DNA from: Balneola sp.
GTDB taxonomy: Bacteria > Bacteroidota > Rhodothermia > Balneolales > Balneolaceae
DNA: 64,000 bases
Direction of reading: 5' to 3'
Assembly (NCBI GenBank): GCA_002696035.1
Contig: NZQV01000010.1
Coordinates: forward strand, 1 to 64,000
Shown: positions 17,447 through 27,892 of the stretch, piece by piece
Layout of the letters: every line of letters begins with the position of its first letter
Numbering within the stretch: the stretch's first letter is position 1
The notes under the pieces: model-generated
Database searches by the model: none
Told to the model about the DNA's origin: nothing
The model's input: the letters and a program-made list of their open reading frames with translations, nothing else
Made by a program: the position numbers and the translations under genes

Positions 17447-17508
17447 TTAAATCAAAGTTCATTCTTATTACCAAGCTTCGTCTTCCTGTTAAGTTGAGGA
17501 GTATAAAG

Positions 17509-18456
17509 TTATTTTTTAGCCTGTTGCTCTTTCTCCTTCAAGACATAATTAACATATAAAAACTCAAGCGCAGACGCTTCGTAGCCTTTCCAGTTTTGGA
17601 TGAGTTCCTGAAATCGTTCTTCGGAAGTGTTATGAGGATCTTCTCCGTAGCTGCCAATGATCCACCGGCGCAAGCCTTTTTCTTCTCCCGATTTTTTGTT
17701 GGACGGAAATACCGCATCAGTTCTCCCGCGCATCATCATGAGATCTTGTCCTGAAGTCGGCCCAATTCCTTTTATGTCGGTGATGAGATCATAAAATTCC
17801 TGCGGGTCGCAATCCATCAAATGATCCATATCTACATTGCCCGCGACAATATCATTTGCCAAACCTACCAAATATTGTCCTTTCCGGAGTGTAGGCCCAA
17901 GTTTTCGAATATTGGCTGGATTTGCCTTCATAAGCTGATGAGGCCGGGGCCAGGCCGGTAGTGACTTTTTCCCATGCATTAAAGACGTCCCGTAGGTTTC
18001 CCGGATCTGGAACATCATTTTCTTGGCTGTGGGTTTATGATTCATCTGCATTTGCACGATGCGGTATAGAATATCTTCAAAGAGAGTAGCCCGCGTCATC
18101 CGTTTCAACCCATATAATTCTGATAATTTTCTCCCCAAAACGGCATCATTTTCGGCCTGATCGTAAAGCGGACGTATATCCATATCTGTGCCCAGGATCT
18201 TTGCCAGGCTCTCATTGGCCAAAGATATCTCTTCCTTTGACAGGCTTTCGGGGGATTCAATATGAAATTCAGGATTTTCAGGATCACCGTTAAAAAATAT
18301 GGTCACAATAATATCGGTATCACCGACCGGGACAGGACGGGTGAATCCTGTTTCGAACATCTGTTCAGGTTCGTGCTCATGGTCGAAATAGGATTCTACA
18401 TCCAGGCAAAGAAACCAGTCGTGGGGAGGAATGGATTTTAAGGTCCAGGAACTCAT
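17509..18456 (-). CDS. AlkA-type DNA-3-methyladenine glycosylase (HhH-GPD)
   Basis: 315 residues. An N-terminal region of AlkA-N type (1-90) precedes the HhH-GPD domain; the hairpin DIKGIGPTSGQDLMMMRGR (about 227-245) is followed by Asp247, the expected catalytic aspartate. No iron-sulfur cysteine cluster is seen, which argues against MutY/Nth. Such enzymes remove alkylated bases in base-excision repair. The C-terminal 30 residues exist in a second diverged copy at 16197-16288, so the present 3' end may be a replacement. Downstream lies the BNR-like lipoprotein gene, convergent. Confidence 0.82.
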   Translation of the reverse strand: MSSWTLKSIPPHDWFLCLDVESYFDHEHEPEQMFETGFTRPVPVGDTDIIVTIFFNGDPENPEFHIESPESLSKEEISLANESLAKILGTDMDIRPLYDQAENDAVLGRKLSELYGLKRMTRATLFEDILYRIVQMQMNHKPTAKKMMFQIRETYGTSLMHGKKSLPAWPRPHQLMKANPANIRKLGPTLRKGQYLVGLANDIVAGNVDMDHLMDCDPQEFYDLITDIKGIGPTSGQDLMMMRGRTDAVFPSNKKSGEEKGLRRWIIGSYGEDPHNTSEERFQELIQNWKGYEASALEFLYVNYVLKEKEQQAKK

Positions 18457-18490
18457 CTATTTATGATTTTTGAATTTGGATTGATCAAAC

Positions 18491-18523
18491 AAAAAAGGCT
18501 TCTGCAGAATATACAGAAGCCTT
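18491..18523 (-). terminator. Terminator for the RND operon I
   Basis: A perfect 10-bp stem, AAGGCTTCTG (18495-18504) with CAGAAGCCTT (18514-18523). On the minus strand it ends in TTTTTTG, just past the permease stop. Confidence 0.85.
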
Positions 18524-18542
18524 ATGCAAATGGAGATTAAAA

Positions 18543-21500
18543 TCAGTTTGCCAGTTCTACTTCTTTGGCGTTACCAAATGGATTCCAGCTAATGGCTTTC
18601 ACGCGTTCCAGAATACTGTCGGCCGTCACATACACTACGGGGATGAACACAAGGGTTACCAGGGTTGAGGCCGTAAGTCCGCCGATGACCACACGAGCAA
18701 GCGAGGCTTGAATTTCGGCTCCGGCTCCCCATCCAAAAGAAAGTGGGAGAAGCCCGAGAACGGTCGTCAGCGTAGTCATTAGGATAGGACGGAGGCGTAA
18801 CCGGCCAGCTTCAATTACGGCTTCATACACCGGCATATTTCGCTCCCGCCGCATCAGGTTGATGTAATCTACCAATACAATGGCGTTATTCACCACGATT
18901 CCGATCAGCATGATCATTCCCATCAGACTTTGAATATTAACGGTGGTACCGGTAAGCAACAGAGCGGGGATCACCCCTATCATGGCCAGCGGCACAGAAA
19001 ACATCACCACTAATGGATCGAGAAAGCGTTCGAATTGCCCGGCCATTACCATGTAGATGAGGATCAGCGCCATAATGATAGCCATGGAAAAATCGCGGGC
19101 GGCTTTTTGTTGTTCCTCATATTCGCCACCATACACAATGCTGAAGCCATCAGGAAGCGGGAAATCAGCCAATTCGGCCTGAATTGATTCAACAGCTTCA
19201 CTTAGTGCAACGCCGTTCTCAAGGTTTGCAGTGATGTTGGTGACGCGCTGTCCATTTATACGCCTGATATCTTCAGGACCGCGACCACTTTCTTTGCTTA
19301 TCACCGCAGAAACGGGGATCACTCCCTGAGAAGTGGTGATGGAAATGTTGTCAATGTCCAGGGTTCCAAGTCGATCTTCCGGACGAAGGCGTACGGTAAT
19401 GGGATATTCATCTCCGCCAATGCGGTATGAACCGGCCCGACTTCCCCCAATGTTGGTTTGAATGATCTCAGCGACTTCCCGCACAGAAAGCCCCAGGTCA
19501 GCGATCCTTTCCCGGTTGAAGATAATTCGTTCTTCAGGACTTCCTTCGGATTGGTCTGACCGGACTTCAACAATACCGGGAATGGTCTCAACCCGCAGTT
19601 TGATATCCTGAGCTATTTCGTAAGCCCTGTCAAGGTCGTAGCCTCGAAGTTCGAACTGTACATCTTCTCCGCCACCGCCTCCAAAAATACGGCGCATGAT
19701 CCATAATCCGGATTGGGCACTCACACGAATGTCGGCTCCGGGAATTTTACCTTCCAGGTTTTCGCGGATCTCTTCAGCAAATTCTGAAGTGGATTGAGAT
19801 CGTTCTGATTGAGGCACCATAGCGATCTCGATCTCGGAACGCCCATCTCTGACCTCCGTTGTGAAGTATTCAACATCGTCCATGGGGAGGGTCGATTTTA
19901 CGATCTCCTCAAGTTCCTTCATATATAGATTTTGAACTGCAATATTGGTTCCATCTGCCATCTGCAGATCGATATCGATTTCGTCAGCATCTGTTTGTGG
20001 TGCTAGCTCGACAGGAATAATGGGAATGGCAAGGAAACTTCCGATAACCAATACGCCGGTGACTCCAAAAACAACTGTTTTGCGCTTCAGAATTTTATCC
20101 AGTATCAAAGAGTATTTCGTTTCTAACTGCTGGAAGAATTTTTGAAATCGGCCCTTTTTGTTATCCGTACCTTTTTTGATAGTCAGGAAACGGCTTGAAA
20201 GCATGGGTACAAGAGTCAATGCAACCAACAGAGAACAGATAAGTGCAAAAACGACTACAAGCGCGAGTTCCTGGAAAAGCAGTCCTGAAATTGTTTGCAT
20301 AAACACCACCGGCAGAAAGATCACACAAGTGGTAAGGGTAGAGGCTACAATAGCTCCGGCTACCTGTTTGGTGCCTACGAGGGCACTTGGTTTGAGGTCT
20401 TCTCCTTCTTCTTCCCGCAATCGGATTATGTTTTCAAGCACTACGATGGAGTTATCCACTATTAACCCAACACCGAGAGCCAATCCGCCAAAGCTCATCT
20501 GGTTTAAAGTGAGATCATTGAAGTAGAGGAGAGCAAAAGTGGCGATTATGGAAATTGGAATAGCCACCGCAATAATGAAGGTTGAAGATCCATTTCGGAA
20601 GAAGATGTAGAGAACAAAAACAGCCAATAGAGCACCCCAGATAGCGGCGTTCTGCACATTATCGATGGAACTTTGGATGAAGTCACTTTGATCGGTGGTT
20701 ACAAAAAGGTTTAGATCATTGCGTGTACTGTTTATTGCCTCAACTTCATCACGGATCTGCTGAGCTACCGCCACAGTGTTGGCTCCTGTCTGCTTTCGGA
20801 TACCAAAACGCACCATGGGTTTATCGTCAATACTTACAACCCGGTCAAGATCCTGGTAGCTGAACGTGACTTCGGCTACATCTTTTACCCGAATGGGTTG
20901 CTGATCGACTGTAGTGATGACGGTGTTCGCGATTTGCTCGATAGACTCATATTCACCAAGCGTTCTCACATAAAGCTGTTGAAGTCCTGAGGCCACATTA
21001 CCGCCGGGCAAGTTTGCATTTTCGCGTGCAATGGCTTGTTGTACATCGTTTGTTGTGAGCCCACTTGCAATCAGTCGGTCCCGTTTGATATCAACCTTAA
21101 CTTCCCGCTCAATTCCTCCCCAAATGTCAATAGAACCAACCCCGTCGATCTGCTCGAATCGTTTGGTTACCTCCCGGTCTAACACAGTGGTGAGTTTGGC
21201 CAGATTCATATCAGAGTTCGCACCAATGATCACAATGGGGAAGTTGTTGGGATCAAATTTCCATATTCTTGGAGCTTCGGCTTCGGGAGGAATACTGCCC
21301 CTGACACGATCTAAAGCTGCGCGCACATCGTTGGCAGCTACATCAATATCTACCGATTGGGCGAATTCAAGAGTTACACGACTTCCTCCCTGCTCCGAAC
21401 TTGACCGAACCCGTTCCACTCCAGGAATACCTGCAAGGGCGTTCTCAATGGGTTCGGTAATTATTTGCTCCATTTCGGCCGGGCCGACATTGGAATAATC

Positions 21501-21647
21501 GGTTGCTACCGTTAATTGTGGATATTCAATGGGGGGTAGAAGATCTACGGGGAGAAAACGGAATCCAATAAATCCTAGCGTGATGATGATCAGGAAGACC
21601 ATCGACGTAGCGATAGGACGTTCGATCGAGGTTTGAGTGATTGGCAT
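18543..21647 (-). CDS. RND efflux permease (AcrB/HAE1 family), pump I
   Basis: 1034 residues, the usual length of an inner-membrane RND proton antiporter with twelve membrane helices and two large periplasmic loops. The TM4 motif reads [13 protein letters not shown], with one of the two usual adjacent aspartates replaced by Asn. The first helix follows [20 protein letters not shown]. The porter domains include the TFxxGxDxDxA-like segment [20 protein letters not shown]. It starts 9 bases after the adaptor gene, so the two are co-translated. It exports drugs or lipophilic compounds; there is no TolC gene beside it, so the outer channel must be borrowed. Confidence 0.93.
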   Translation of the reverse strand: MPITQTSIERPIATSMVFLIIITLGFIGFRFLPVDLLPPIEYPQLTVATDYSNVGPAEMEQIITEPIENALAGIPGVERVRSSSEQGGSRVTLEFAQSVDIDVAANDVRAALDRVRGSIPPEAEAPRIWKFDPNNFPIVIIGANSDMNLAKLTTVLDREVTKRFEQIDGVGSIDIWGGIEREVKVDIKRDRLIASGLTTNDVQQAIARENANLPGGNVASGLQQLYVRTLGEYESIEQIANTVITTVDQQPIRVKDVAEVTFSYQDLDRVVSIDDKPMVRFGIRKQTGANTVAVAQQIRDEVEAINSTRNDLNLFVTTDQSDFIQSSIDNVQNAAIWGALLAVFVLYIFFRNGSSTFIIAVAIPISIIATFALLYFNDLTLNQMSFGGLALGVGLIVDNSIVVLENIIRLREEEGEDLKPSALVGTKQVAGAIVASTLTTCVIFLPVVFMQTISGLLFQELALVVVFALICSLLVALTLVPMLSSRFLTIKKGTDNKKGRFQKFFQQLETKYSLILDKILKRKTVVFGVTGVLVIGSFLAIPIIPVELAPQTDADEIDIDLQMADGTNIAVQNLYMKELEEIVKSTLPMDDVEYFTTEVRDGRSEIEIAMVPQSERSQSTSEFAEEIRENLEGKIPGADIRVSAQSGLWIMRRIFGGGGGEDVQFELRGYDLDRAYEIAQDIKLRVETIPGIVEVRSDQSEGSPEERIIFNRERIADLGLSVREVAEIIQTNIGGSRAGSYRIGGDEYPITVRLRPEDRLGTLDIDNISITTSQGVIPVSAVISKESGRGPEDIRRINGQRVTNITANLENGVALSEAVESIQAELADFPLPDGFSIVYGGEYEEQQKAARDFSMAIIMALILIYMVMAGQFERFLDPLVVMFSVPLAMIGVIPALLLTGTTVNIQSLMGMIMLIGIVVNNAIVLVDYINLMRRERNMPVYEAVIEAGRLRLRPILMTTLTTVLGLLPLSFGWGAGAEIQASLARVVIGGLTASTLVTLVFIPVVYVTADSILERVKAISWNPFGNAKEVELAN

Positions 21648-21656
21648 AGGGCTGTA

Positions 21657-22976
21657 TTAAAGAGTTACGTTATTGGATGTATCATTCTGATCTTGCATGA
21701 TCTCTCGCAACAGATCTTCGCGCTGCAGGCTCTGTAATTCAAAAATGCGTTCCCAGCTCATGGTTCTTACCCGGGCTTGTCCCCGGCCTTCTGACAATAG
21801 ATCCTGACCAACAGTTACAACCCATTGTCCGTTCTCAACGCCTGATACTCCCAATTCCATGCGCCCTTCAGCAATTACATCAACCGGAACAAATTCAACA
21901 GGAACGGGTTCTGTCATAGCCCGTGGTGTGCTGCTGTCAGAAGAATCTGTTACGGGTTGAATTTCAGAACTCAGCGAGCGGGCCAAGAAAACGCCGGTTT
22001 GTCCTGTGTTGGGATCATTATATAAAGCACTTGTTGGAATGAGGGTGGACTGCTGAGTTTCCCCGAAAAGCACATCAACGGGCACAAACATCCCGGGGCG
22101 TAAAAGTCCTTCACTGTTATTAACATCAATTTCTGCTGTAGTGCTTCGTGTGATCTCATTCAGGAAAGGAGATATTCGGGAAACTTTGCCATTCAGGACG
22201 GTATTCTGATTGTTGCCGTTCACCAAAATGCGAGCTGACTGCCCCACATTAATGCTATTCAACATATTCTCAGTTAGTACGATCTCTATCTTTAGTTTAC
22301 TAAGGTCTCCTATAAGAAAAAGTTGTGTACCGGTGTTGACCTGCATGCCCACTTCTGCATTTCGCCGGCCGATGCTGCCAGTGATGGGGGCTCGTATAAC
22401 TGCTTTTGAAAGTTCCTCTTCCTGCTGAACTACCTGAGACTGACTTTGCTCAACCTGAGCTTCTGACAACTCAACATCTGCCTCGGCAGAAAGTAATTCT
22501 GCTTCGGCCTGTTCCACTTCCACCTGACTTGTCAGGTCTTTTTCTTCAAGCTGTTTTACACGATTGTAATCTGCTTTAGTACGTGCAAGATTCGCTTTAG
22601 CCTGTTTTAACTGAGCCTGATTGATCTTTAAACCCGCTTTGGCCTGTTGCAATTGTTGTTCCAGAACTTGTGTATTCAACCGCAGAAGGGCTTCACCTTT
22701 CTCAACAAAATCTCCGTTCTGAACAAACACTTCTGAGATAACCCCACTGATCTCAGGATATAAAGTCACCTGATTTTCAGCTTTTACGTTCCCGCTAAAT
22801 CGTTCCACCAGCGGAAGCGAGCCAAAGCGAGCCTGTGTAGCCTCTACGGAAGGAATTACAGCATTTTCATTTTGATCGTTTTGTCCGGATTCGGAATTAT
22901 CGCTGGAACAGGCAGAAAATCCAACCAAACAAACAGTTAATAAGACAAGGGGTATAGGAGTGTATAGTTTTTTCAT
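21657..22976 (-). CDS. RND periplasmic adaptor lipoprotein, pump I
   Basis: 439 residues, membrane fusion protein. A lipoprotein signal ends LVGFSAC (Cys23), followed by a flexible Ser/Asn/Gln-rich linker. Then come a biotinyl-lipoyl-like hairpin half (EISGVISEVFVQNGDFVEKG), a coiled-coil hairpin of about 100-190 rich in Glu/Gln/Leu, and the second lipoyl half (VIRAPITGSIGRRNAEVGM). It bridges the permease to an outer-membrane channel. The C-terminal region after 330 is longer than usual. First gene of the operon; promoter in the 147 bases before 23124. Confidence 0.92.
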   Translation of the reverse strand: MKKLYTPIPLVLLTVCLVGFSACSSDNSESGQNDQNENAVIPSVEATQARFGSLPLVERFSGNVKAENQVTLYPEISGVISEVFVQNGDFVEKGEALLRLNTQVLEQQLQQAKAGLKINQAQLKQAKANLARTKADYNRVKQLEEKDLTSQVEVEQAEAELLSAEADVELSEAQVEQSQSQVVQQEEELSKAVIRAPITGSIGRRNAEVGMQVNTGTQLFLIGDLSKLKIEIVLTENMLNSINVGQSARILVNGNNQNTVLNGKVSRISPFLNEITRSTTAEIDVNNSEGLLRPGMFVPVDVLFGETQQSTLIPTSALYNDPNTGQTGVFLARSLSSEIQPVTDSSDSSTPRAMTEPVPVEFVPVDVIAEGRMELGVSGVENGQWVVTVGQDLLSEGRGQARVRTMSWERIFELQSLQREDLLREIMQDQNDTSNNVTL

Positions 22977-23123
22977 CGATCTTTTTTAGGTTTAGGTATA
23001 ATTTAACCGTATTTGATCGAAAAGAACTCCCGCAGATATGTTAAATGCTATTAAAAACAAGAAACCCCATAAACGTGCAGAGTGATGAAGCTTAAAGGGT
23101 TAGATATGAAAGGAGATGTAAGT

Positions 23124-24662
23124 TCAGTTTTGTAAACTAATGATCTCAGGTTTTTCACTCTTATACTGAGGCATCGTCATACCGGCATTGGCATTTACAT
23201 AGGTTGGATCGGCTACCGTGAATTTCTTCCCGGCTTGATAGTGATGGTCTCCATCCACATCATCCGTAAAAGCAATAGCCGTTGCAAGGTGTTTGGAGTA
23301 ACGAAGTCCCACCACTTCCAGCCCAACCAACTCCTGAACCAAATTGGCGAACAGGATAGAGCGGTCGTCGCAATCAGAATAAGGATAGAACAGAGTTTCT
23401 TCAGGCATCATATATTTTTCCCGGTCAAATTGATCCTGATCCGTTTTATAATCAAAGGAAGTTTGAACGAAGCGGAGCAAAAAGTTAACGGCTTCTTCTT
23501 CACTCATTTCTGAAATAACAGGGGCCAGTTTTTCGTAGATAGATCTTTTTGGGGAACCGGACATAGAGGCTGTGAAAAAGACCGGCAGCTCAGTAAGCGG
23601 ATAATACTCAAAGTAGTTCATGAGTTCCTTGTTGATGGACACCGGTATAGAGTACTCAGTATCATTGAATGCAAAGGTAAGGGTTCTGGATTCTGTATTG
23701 GTGCCATCTCCGAGATTGGGAAACTGCTCGATCCTGAAATCCATCTTTTTGCTTTGACGCTGATGGGAGCCTGAGTAGGTGAAAATTGAACTGGGTGTTT
23801 GTACTTTTTCATCCAGGTCTATTACATAATAGCGTTGGCCATCCAGGGTGTAATATTTGGTGTTAAAGACATTGTATTGCACCGCATAAAGCAGGTAAAC
23901 GTTGTTTTGATCATAGCCAATACGTACCTGATAGCCGGAACGACTCAGTAAAAACCAGTTATACAGATTCACCAGTTTTGGGCCGTACCCATCATAAATA
24001 GAATGGGCAAACTCGTTGATCAACAAAACGTATCCCCAGTCGTTGAGCTGAAGATCTTCCCGAATAGTATTTGCATACTGAATAATGGGCTCGTGATCTA
24101 TCCGGCTTACTTTATCCCAGAACTCAGCTATTTTCTTGCTGTCGGTTTTCATAGCAGAAAATTCACGGGGCGAGTAGAGTTCCCGCAATTTAGCGGGATA
24201 ACTGAGAGGCACTTCCGATGAAAAAAAACGAATGGAAGCATCGCGGGTTTCGATATCGGCATACATCGATGCTTCGGGGGGCGCTTTGAGGGAGACAGGT
24301 CCGGAGTCGGGGGCGTCCGGAATGTCGATGGTGATGCGTTCTTTAAGCGGTGTTCCATCTTCCGGTGTTTCGTTCTTCACGGTTGGCTTAGGTGGCGCTT
24401 TCGGAATCGTGACCGGTTTTCGTTCTTTATAAAAGTCAGATCCGATCTTAATACCCACTTCTTCCCAGGCTTCTTCCAGCATCTTCACGAATTCAGCATC
24501 AAACTTATCCTGGTATTCCTGGAATTCAGCTTCCTGCTGCTGTTTCCACTTTTCATACTCTGTATCCTGAGCAATTGCATGGAATGACAAAAAACCGGGA
24601 GTGATCATCAAAGTTAGAAGAACGGCAAAGATCCAACATTTTTTTGTATTGAATGACCCCAT
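23124..24662 (-). CDS. Exported transglutaminase-like (Cys-His-Asp) protein
   Basis: 512 residues with a signal peptide (hydrophobic 10-30, ending FHAIAQ). Next a Glu/Gln/Lys-rich helical stretch (33-75) and a proline-rich linker with PKAPPKP (about 88-94). The C-terminal third carries a transglutaminase-fold core: Cys431 in YPYSDCDDRS, His458 in KHLATA and Asp485 in VADPTY, in the canonical order and spacing. So a periplasmic cysteine peptidase or transamidase is likely. The protein is divergent from an LPP20-like lipoprotein gene, sharing a 150-base promoter region. Substrate unknown; a cell-wall or protein cross-linking role is inference. Confidence 0.75.
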   Translation of the reverse strand: MGSFNTKKCWIFAVLLTLMITPGFLSFHAIAQDTEYEKWKQQQEAEFQEYQDKFDAEFVKMLEEAWEEVGIKIGSDFYKERKPVTIPKAPPKPTVKNETPEDGTPLKERITIDIPDAPDSGPVSLKAPPEASMYADIETRDASIRFFSSEVPLSYPAKLRELYSPREFSAMKTDSKKIAEFWDKVSRIDHEPIIQYANTIREDLQLNDWGYVLLINEFAHSIYDGYGPKLVNLYNWFLLSRSGYQVRIGYDQNNVYLLYAVQYNVFNTKYYTLDGQRYYVIDLDEKVQTPSSIFTYSGSHQRQSKKMDFRIEQFPNLGDGTNTESRTLTFAFNDTEYSIPVSINKELMNYFEYYPLTELPVFFTASMSGSPKRSIYEKLAPVISEMSEEEAVNFLLRFVQTSFDYKTDQDQFDREKYMMPEETLFYPYSDCDDRSILFANLVQELVGLEVVGLRYSKHLATAIAFTDDVDGDHHYQAGKKFTVADPTYVNANAGMTMPQYKSEKPEIISLQN

Positions 24663-24812
24663 ATGTACCTCAACTAAGTATTTGCGTTAATTTCTTATAT
24701 GCGAAAATTCAATATATAATAAACAGAGTCAAATTAAATGATTTGTGTCGAAGAAGATTTCACTTTATAATAGGAACAACTAAAAAATTAAACCTACTAA
24801 AGGGGTAGCAAA

Positions 24813-25382
24813 ATGAACATAAGATCTATTCTTTCAACGTTATTCATATTTACTTTTCTCATTTCTTGCGGTAGTAATGAACCCGTAAGCACCAACGACC
24901 AAATGCCAGACTGGTATTTATCTCCACCAAATGATACCGAGGAATTTTTCTATGCAGCCGGTGAGGCGCAATCTTCCCGACAGGGAACGGCTCTTCGAAG
25001 TGCTCAGCAAACTGCCACACAGGCCATGGGAGCAAAACTTGAGCTGAAAGTATCCGCCCTTCAGAAATCATTTGAAGAAGAAGTGCAAAGCGGAGCGGAT
25101 GCCAATTATGCATCTACATTTTCTAATGCCAGCGAAATTCTTGTGAATAGCACCATGAATGGTGTCTCCAGAGATCGAGCTGATTGTGAACAACTTAGTG
25201 GCGAAGCTGCAGGCGGAAACGTAACCAACCGTTGTTTTGTGCTGGTACGCCTCCCGGTTGGACAAGCACGCACTGCTCTCGATAATGCTTTATCAAAAGA
25301 CGAAGAAATGTATACCAAGTTCAAAGCGTCAAAAGCGTTTGAAGAGCTTCAAAACAGACTTCACGAAGATATCGAAGAGTAA
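24813..25382 (+). CDS. LPP20-like lipoprotein
   Basis: 189 residues. The signal peptide ends FTFLISC (Cys19). The mature protein opens with PDWYLSPPNDTEEFFYAAGEA, the P-x-W-x-x-x-P-P then FYAxGEA pattern of the LPP20 family, followed by an alpha/beta domain (ALRSAQQTATQAMGAKLE helix). Two cysteines, in DRADCEQ and NRCFVLV, might form a disulfide. LPP20 proteins are outer-membrane lipoproteins of diverse and mostly unproven roles. First of two genes whose stop is 9 bases before the next start, so they are translationally linked. Confidence 0.75.
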   Translation: MNIRSILSTLFIFTFLISCGSNEPVSTNDQMPDWYLSPPNDTEEFFYAAGEAQSSRQGTALRSAQQTATQAMGAKLELKVSALQKSFEEEVQSGADANYASTFSNASEILVNSTMNGVSRDRADCEQLSGEAAGGNVTNRCFVLVRLPVGQARTALDNALSKDEEMYTKFKASKAFEELQNRLHEDIEE

Positions 25383-25391
25383 ACCAACTAT

Positions 25392-26141
25392 TTGTTGAAG
25401 TTATTTAACTTCATATTAACGCTGATACTCAGTTTAGTGCTCTGTGGAAATTCATTTTCGCAGAGCACTATTTTTTTGGGTGATAGTACCAGCCTGACTC
25501 CCTTTTATAAGAACACTGTTCTACATGGATTCGGAGTTCAAAACATCTCTTCCTACGATCCAGGAGCTTCCTTTGAAAAAGCCTGCGAAGATGCATTGAC
25601 AGATCTGAATTCCAATCTCTTTCTTTCTGTATATCTCGAAACGTTTAAGAAAAACGATATTTACTTCTATAATTTTCCTGAGCTGAGTGTACGGGATACG
25701 GTTCTTAGCTATGGGAAATCTATCATCAGGCAGGATTCACTTAGGATCAACGATCAGGCAGTATGTGTGGCCGTTAAGTCGGGTGGAGGTAGATCTGTCA
25801 CAACTTCCATGCCTGATGTTTCTGAACTGATGGTTCGTCCCAAAAAAGTAGGGGATACCTGGTTTGCGATCGGTAAAAGTGAAGTCACTTCTTTTTCTCA
25901 ATCCCAAAGCTGGATGAAAGCCAAGAATTATGCGGTCAAAGAACTCACCAAAGTGCTGAAAACATCCGTACAATCTCTAAAGAAACAGTACGAGGATAAT
26001 TCAACGAGTCAGGTAAGCGAGCTGACTTACTTCAAATCAAACATCATCTTGCAGAACATCCACAATGTGCAACGCTTTACTTCCAAAGATTGGTTTGTTG
26101 TAGTGATTGCCGTAAAACAAGAAGACGTTATTGAGTATTAA
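25392..26141 (+). CDS. Exported protein of LPP20-like operon (TTG start)
   Basis: 249 residues read from TTG at 25392 (a second TTG follows at 25395; no ATG is available before the signal peptide). A hydrophobic leader (LFNFILTLILSLVLCG, then NSFSQ) indicates export. The body contains a long Ser/Lys region and the C-terminal alpha/beta unit WMKAKNYAVKELTKVLKTSV, echoing the helix after FYAxGEA in the partner gene, so it may be a second, diverged LPP20-like domain (the block KVGDTWFAIGKSEV resembles the PxWFxxG start). Nine bases separate it from the upstream gene. Its stop overlaps the ligase gene stop by four bases. Confidence 0.65.
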   Translation: MLKLFNFILTLILSLVLCGNSFSQSTIFLGDSTSLTPFYKNTVLHGFGVQNISSYDPGASFEKACEDALTDLNSNLFLSVYLETFKKNDIYFYNFPELSVRDTVLSYGKSIIRQDSLRINDQAVCVAVKSGGGRSVTTSMPDVSELMVRPKKVGDTWFAIGKSEVTSFSQSQSWMKAKNYAVKELTKVLKTSVQSLKKQYEDNSTSQVSELTYFKSNIILQNIHNVQRFTSKDWFVVVIAVKQEDVIEY

Positions 26142-27865
26142 GACAGATCTTCAAAGGTAAAGGAAGGATTTTCGGCTTGTTTTAATCGCTCTTGATTCAA
26201 CTTCTCCTCATATTGCCGTTCAACCTCTTTTAGTGTATCCACATCATCGGGAGAAAGATCCCAGCGAATGGCCTTGAAACGCGGAAATCGCAGCGTGAAA
26301 TTTGCTTTGGTTCGTTTATTCACCTGGATATCATCAAACTCGAGTTCCACCACAATATCGGGGTAGAGTCCCAGTGTGGGGCCGTATTTTTCAGCGATGA
26401 TCTCCTTGATTCGCGCATTCAATCTCTTGAGCTCCTCATCTGTATAACCACCATATGCTTTTCCGATCGGGATGAATTCCTCCTCATATCGCTCATCTTC
26501 CCGAACCGAAACTCCCAGCGTGAAATCAGAATAGGTACCGCCGCGTTTTCCACTTCCGGCGTGGGCATACATCATGATGGTATCCAGAGAACCGCCCGGC
26601 TTTTTTACTTTCAACCACGATTTTCTACGCTGGCCGTATTCATAGGTCGAGTCCTTATGCTTCAGCATCAATCCTTCATTTCCATGGGCAAGCGCTAGTT
26701 CAAAAAGTTCTTCTATTTGGTCTTTATGGTGAATGTCTTTTTGCGTGGTGATAGGAAAGTGATGTTCATTAGAAAGTGTGGACAGGAGGGCGCGTCGTTC
26801 GGTTAGGGCCTTTTCAAAGATCGGTTGTTCATCATAGAATAAAATATCATAAGCGATGAGCAGGGTGGGATATTCGCTCAGTATTTTTTTGGAAGGCTTT
26901 TTCAAGCCCATGCGCTTTTGCAGTAACTGAAAGGGAAGGATAGTTTGGTCTTTGTATACACAGATCTCTCCGTCCAATACCATACCGGGAAGGTTTCGCT
27001 GCTGAAAGAAATCCACGATCTCAGGAAAGGAGTGAGTAATGTCATTCAGGTCCCGGGAAAAGATCTTTACCTCATCTCCGGATACATGAAGCTGACAGCG
27101 CATGCCGTCGAACTTTTCTTCGGCTACGTAGTTACTGTAATCATCCACGGTCCGACTTTCAACAGGCGAGGCCAACATAAAAGCAATGGGCTGAAAGAGT
27201 TTGAACCGGGCTTCATCAAGCTGGTCGTGTTTGGCGAGAAGGGCTGTTTTTCCGATGCTTCCAGTGATCATATGCACATACCGAACCTCCTCCACTTCAT
27301 ACCCAAAGGCTTTCGCAATGGCAGAAACGATACTCTTCGATTCAAACCCGATCCGAAGCGAACCACGCCCCATAATGCGCAGAAAATATTTGACCTCCAG
27401 CGGTGACATCTGTGACCATGCTTCTTTCAGGATCTCCTGTTTGTCTGCACGCGATGAAACGGCATGTAGACGATCAAAAAGTTCTTTGACTTGCTTCAGG
27501 CTCAACTCCTGTGTCGACCATTTTTTCCTGGCCTCCGGAATATTAAGAAACAGTTTTTCAATGGCTTCAGACGAACTCCCGGTTGCTGTTTTGCTGGGTT
27601 TGAAAACCTTCTCATAGTCGATCTCGCAGATCTCGGCAGCCAGCGTAGAGTAGGTTCTGCTCCCCACAGAAGCTCGTTTACCGGATACATCCGAAAAAGC
27701 TCCTTCACCCAAAAACTGCGCTGCCAGATGCAGGTTCTCATCCAGATCCAGCGACCGAAAATACTCCGCACAGATCCTTATCTTGGCATTCGATCCCCGC
27801 GTTTCGTTTATTTTCTGGGCAACTTTTGCAAGTTGTTGGAAAGTGTGATGGTCTTTTTTACTCAT
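26138..27865 (-). CDS. ATP-dependent DNA ligase
   Basis: 575 residues, archaeal/eukaryal LIG1-like. N-terminal DNA-binding domain (1-210), adenylation domain with the nucleotidyl Lys251 in AEEKFDGMRCQLH, then motif III LDGEICVY, motif IV DEGLML-type segment HGNEGLMLKH and motif V SWLKVKK, and an OB-fold domain to the end. It seals nicks using ATP, beside the housekeeping NAD ligase expected elsewhere in the genome. On the minus strand it follows the exonuclease gene, separated by 133 bases, and is likely co-functional with it in a repair set. Confidence 0.92.
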   Translation of the reverse strand: MSKKDHHTFQQLAKVAQKINETRGSNAKIRICAEYFRSLDLDENLHLAAQFLGEGAFSDVSGKRASVGSRTYSTLAAEICEIDYEKVFKPSKTATGSSSEAIEKLFLNIPEARKKWSTQELSLKQVKELFDRLHAVSSRADKQEILKEAWSQMSPLEVKYFLRIMGRGSLRIGFESKSIVSAIAKAFGYEVEEVRYVHMITGSIGKTALLAKHDQLDEARFKLFQPIAFMLASPVESRTVDDYSNYVAEEKFDGMRCQLHVSGDEVKIFSRDLNDITHSFPEIVDFFQQRNLPGMVLDGEICVYKDQTILPFQLLQKRMGLKKPSKKILSEYPTLLIAYDILFYDEQPIFEKALTERRALLSTLSNEHHFPITTQKDIHHKDQIEELFELALAHGNEGLMLKHKDSTYEYGQRRKSWLKVKKPGGSLDTIMMYAHAGSGKRGGTYSDFTLGVSVREDERYEEEFIPIGKAYGGYTDEELKRLNARIKEIIAEKYGPTLGLYPDIVVELEFDDIQVNKRTKANFTLRFPRFKAIRWDLSPDDVDTLKEVERQYEEKLNQERLKQAENPSFTFEDLS

Positions 27866-27892
27866 TGATACTTGAATGAGAGGTAATGTTAA

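Noticed and set aside
20158-20526. ORFs antisense to the RND permease gene
   Set aside because: Low-information shadow frames of a well-identified 1034-residue protein with no family features.
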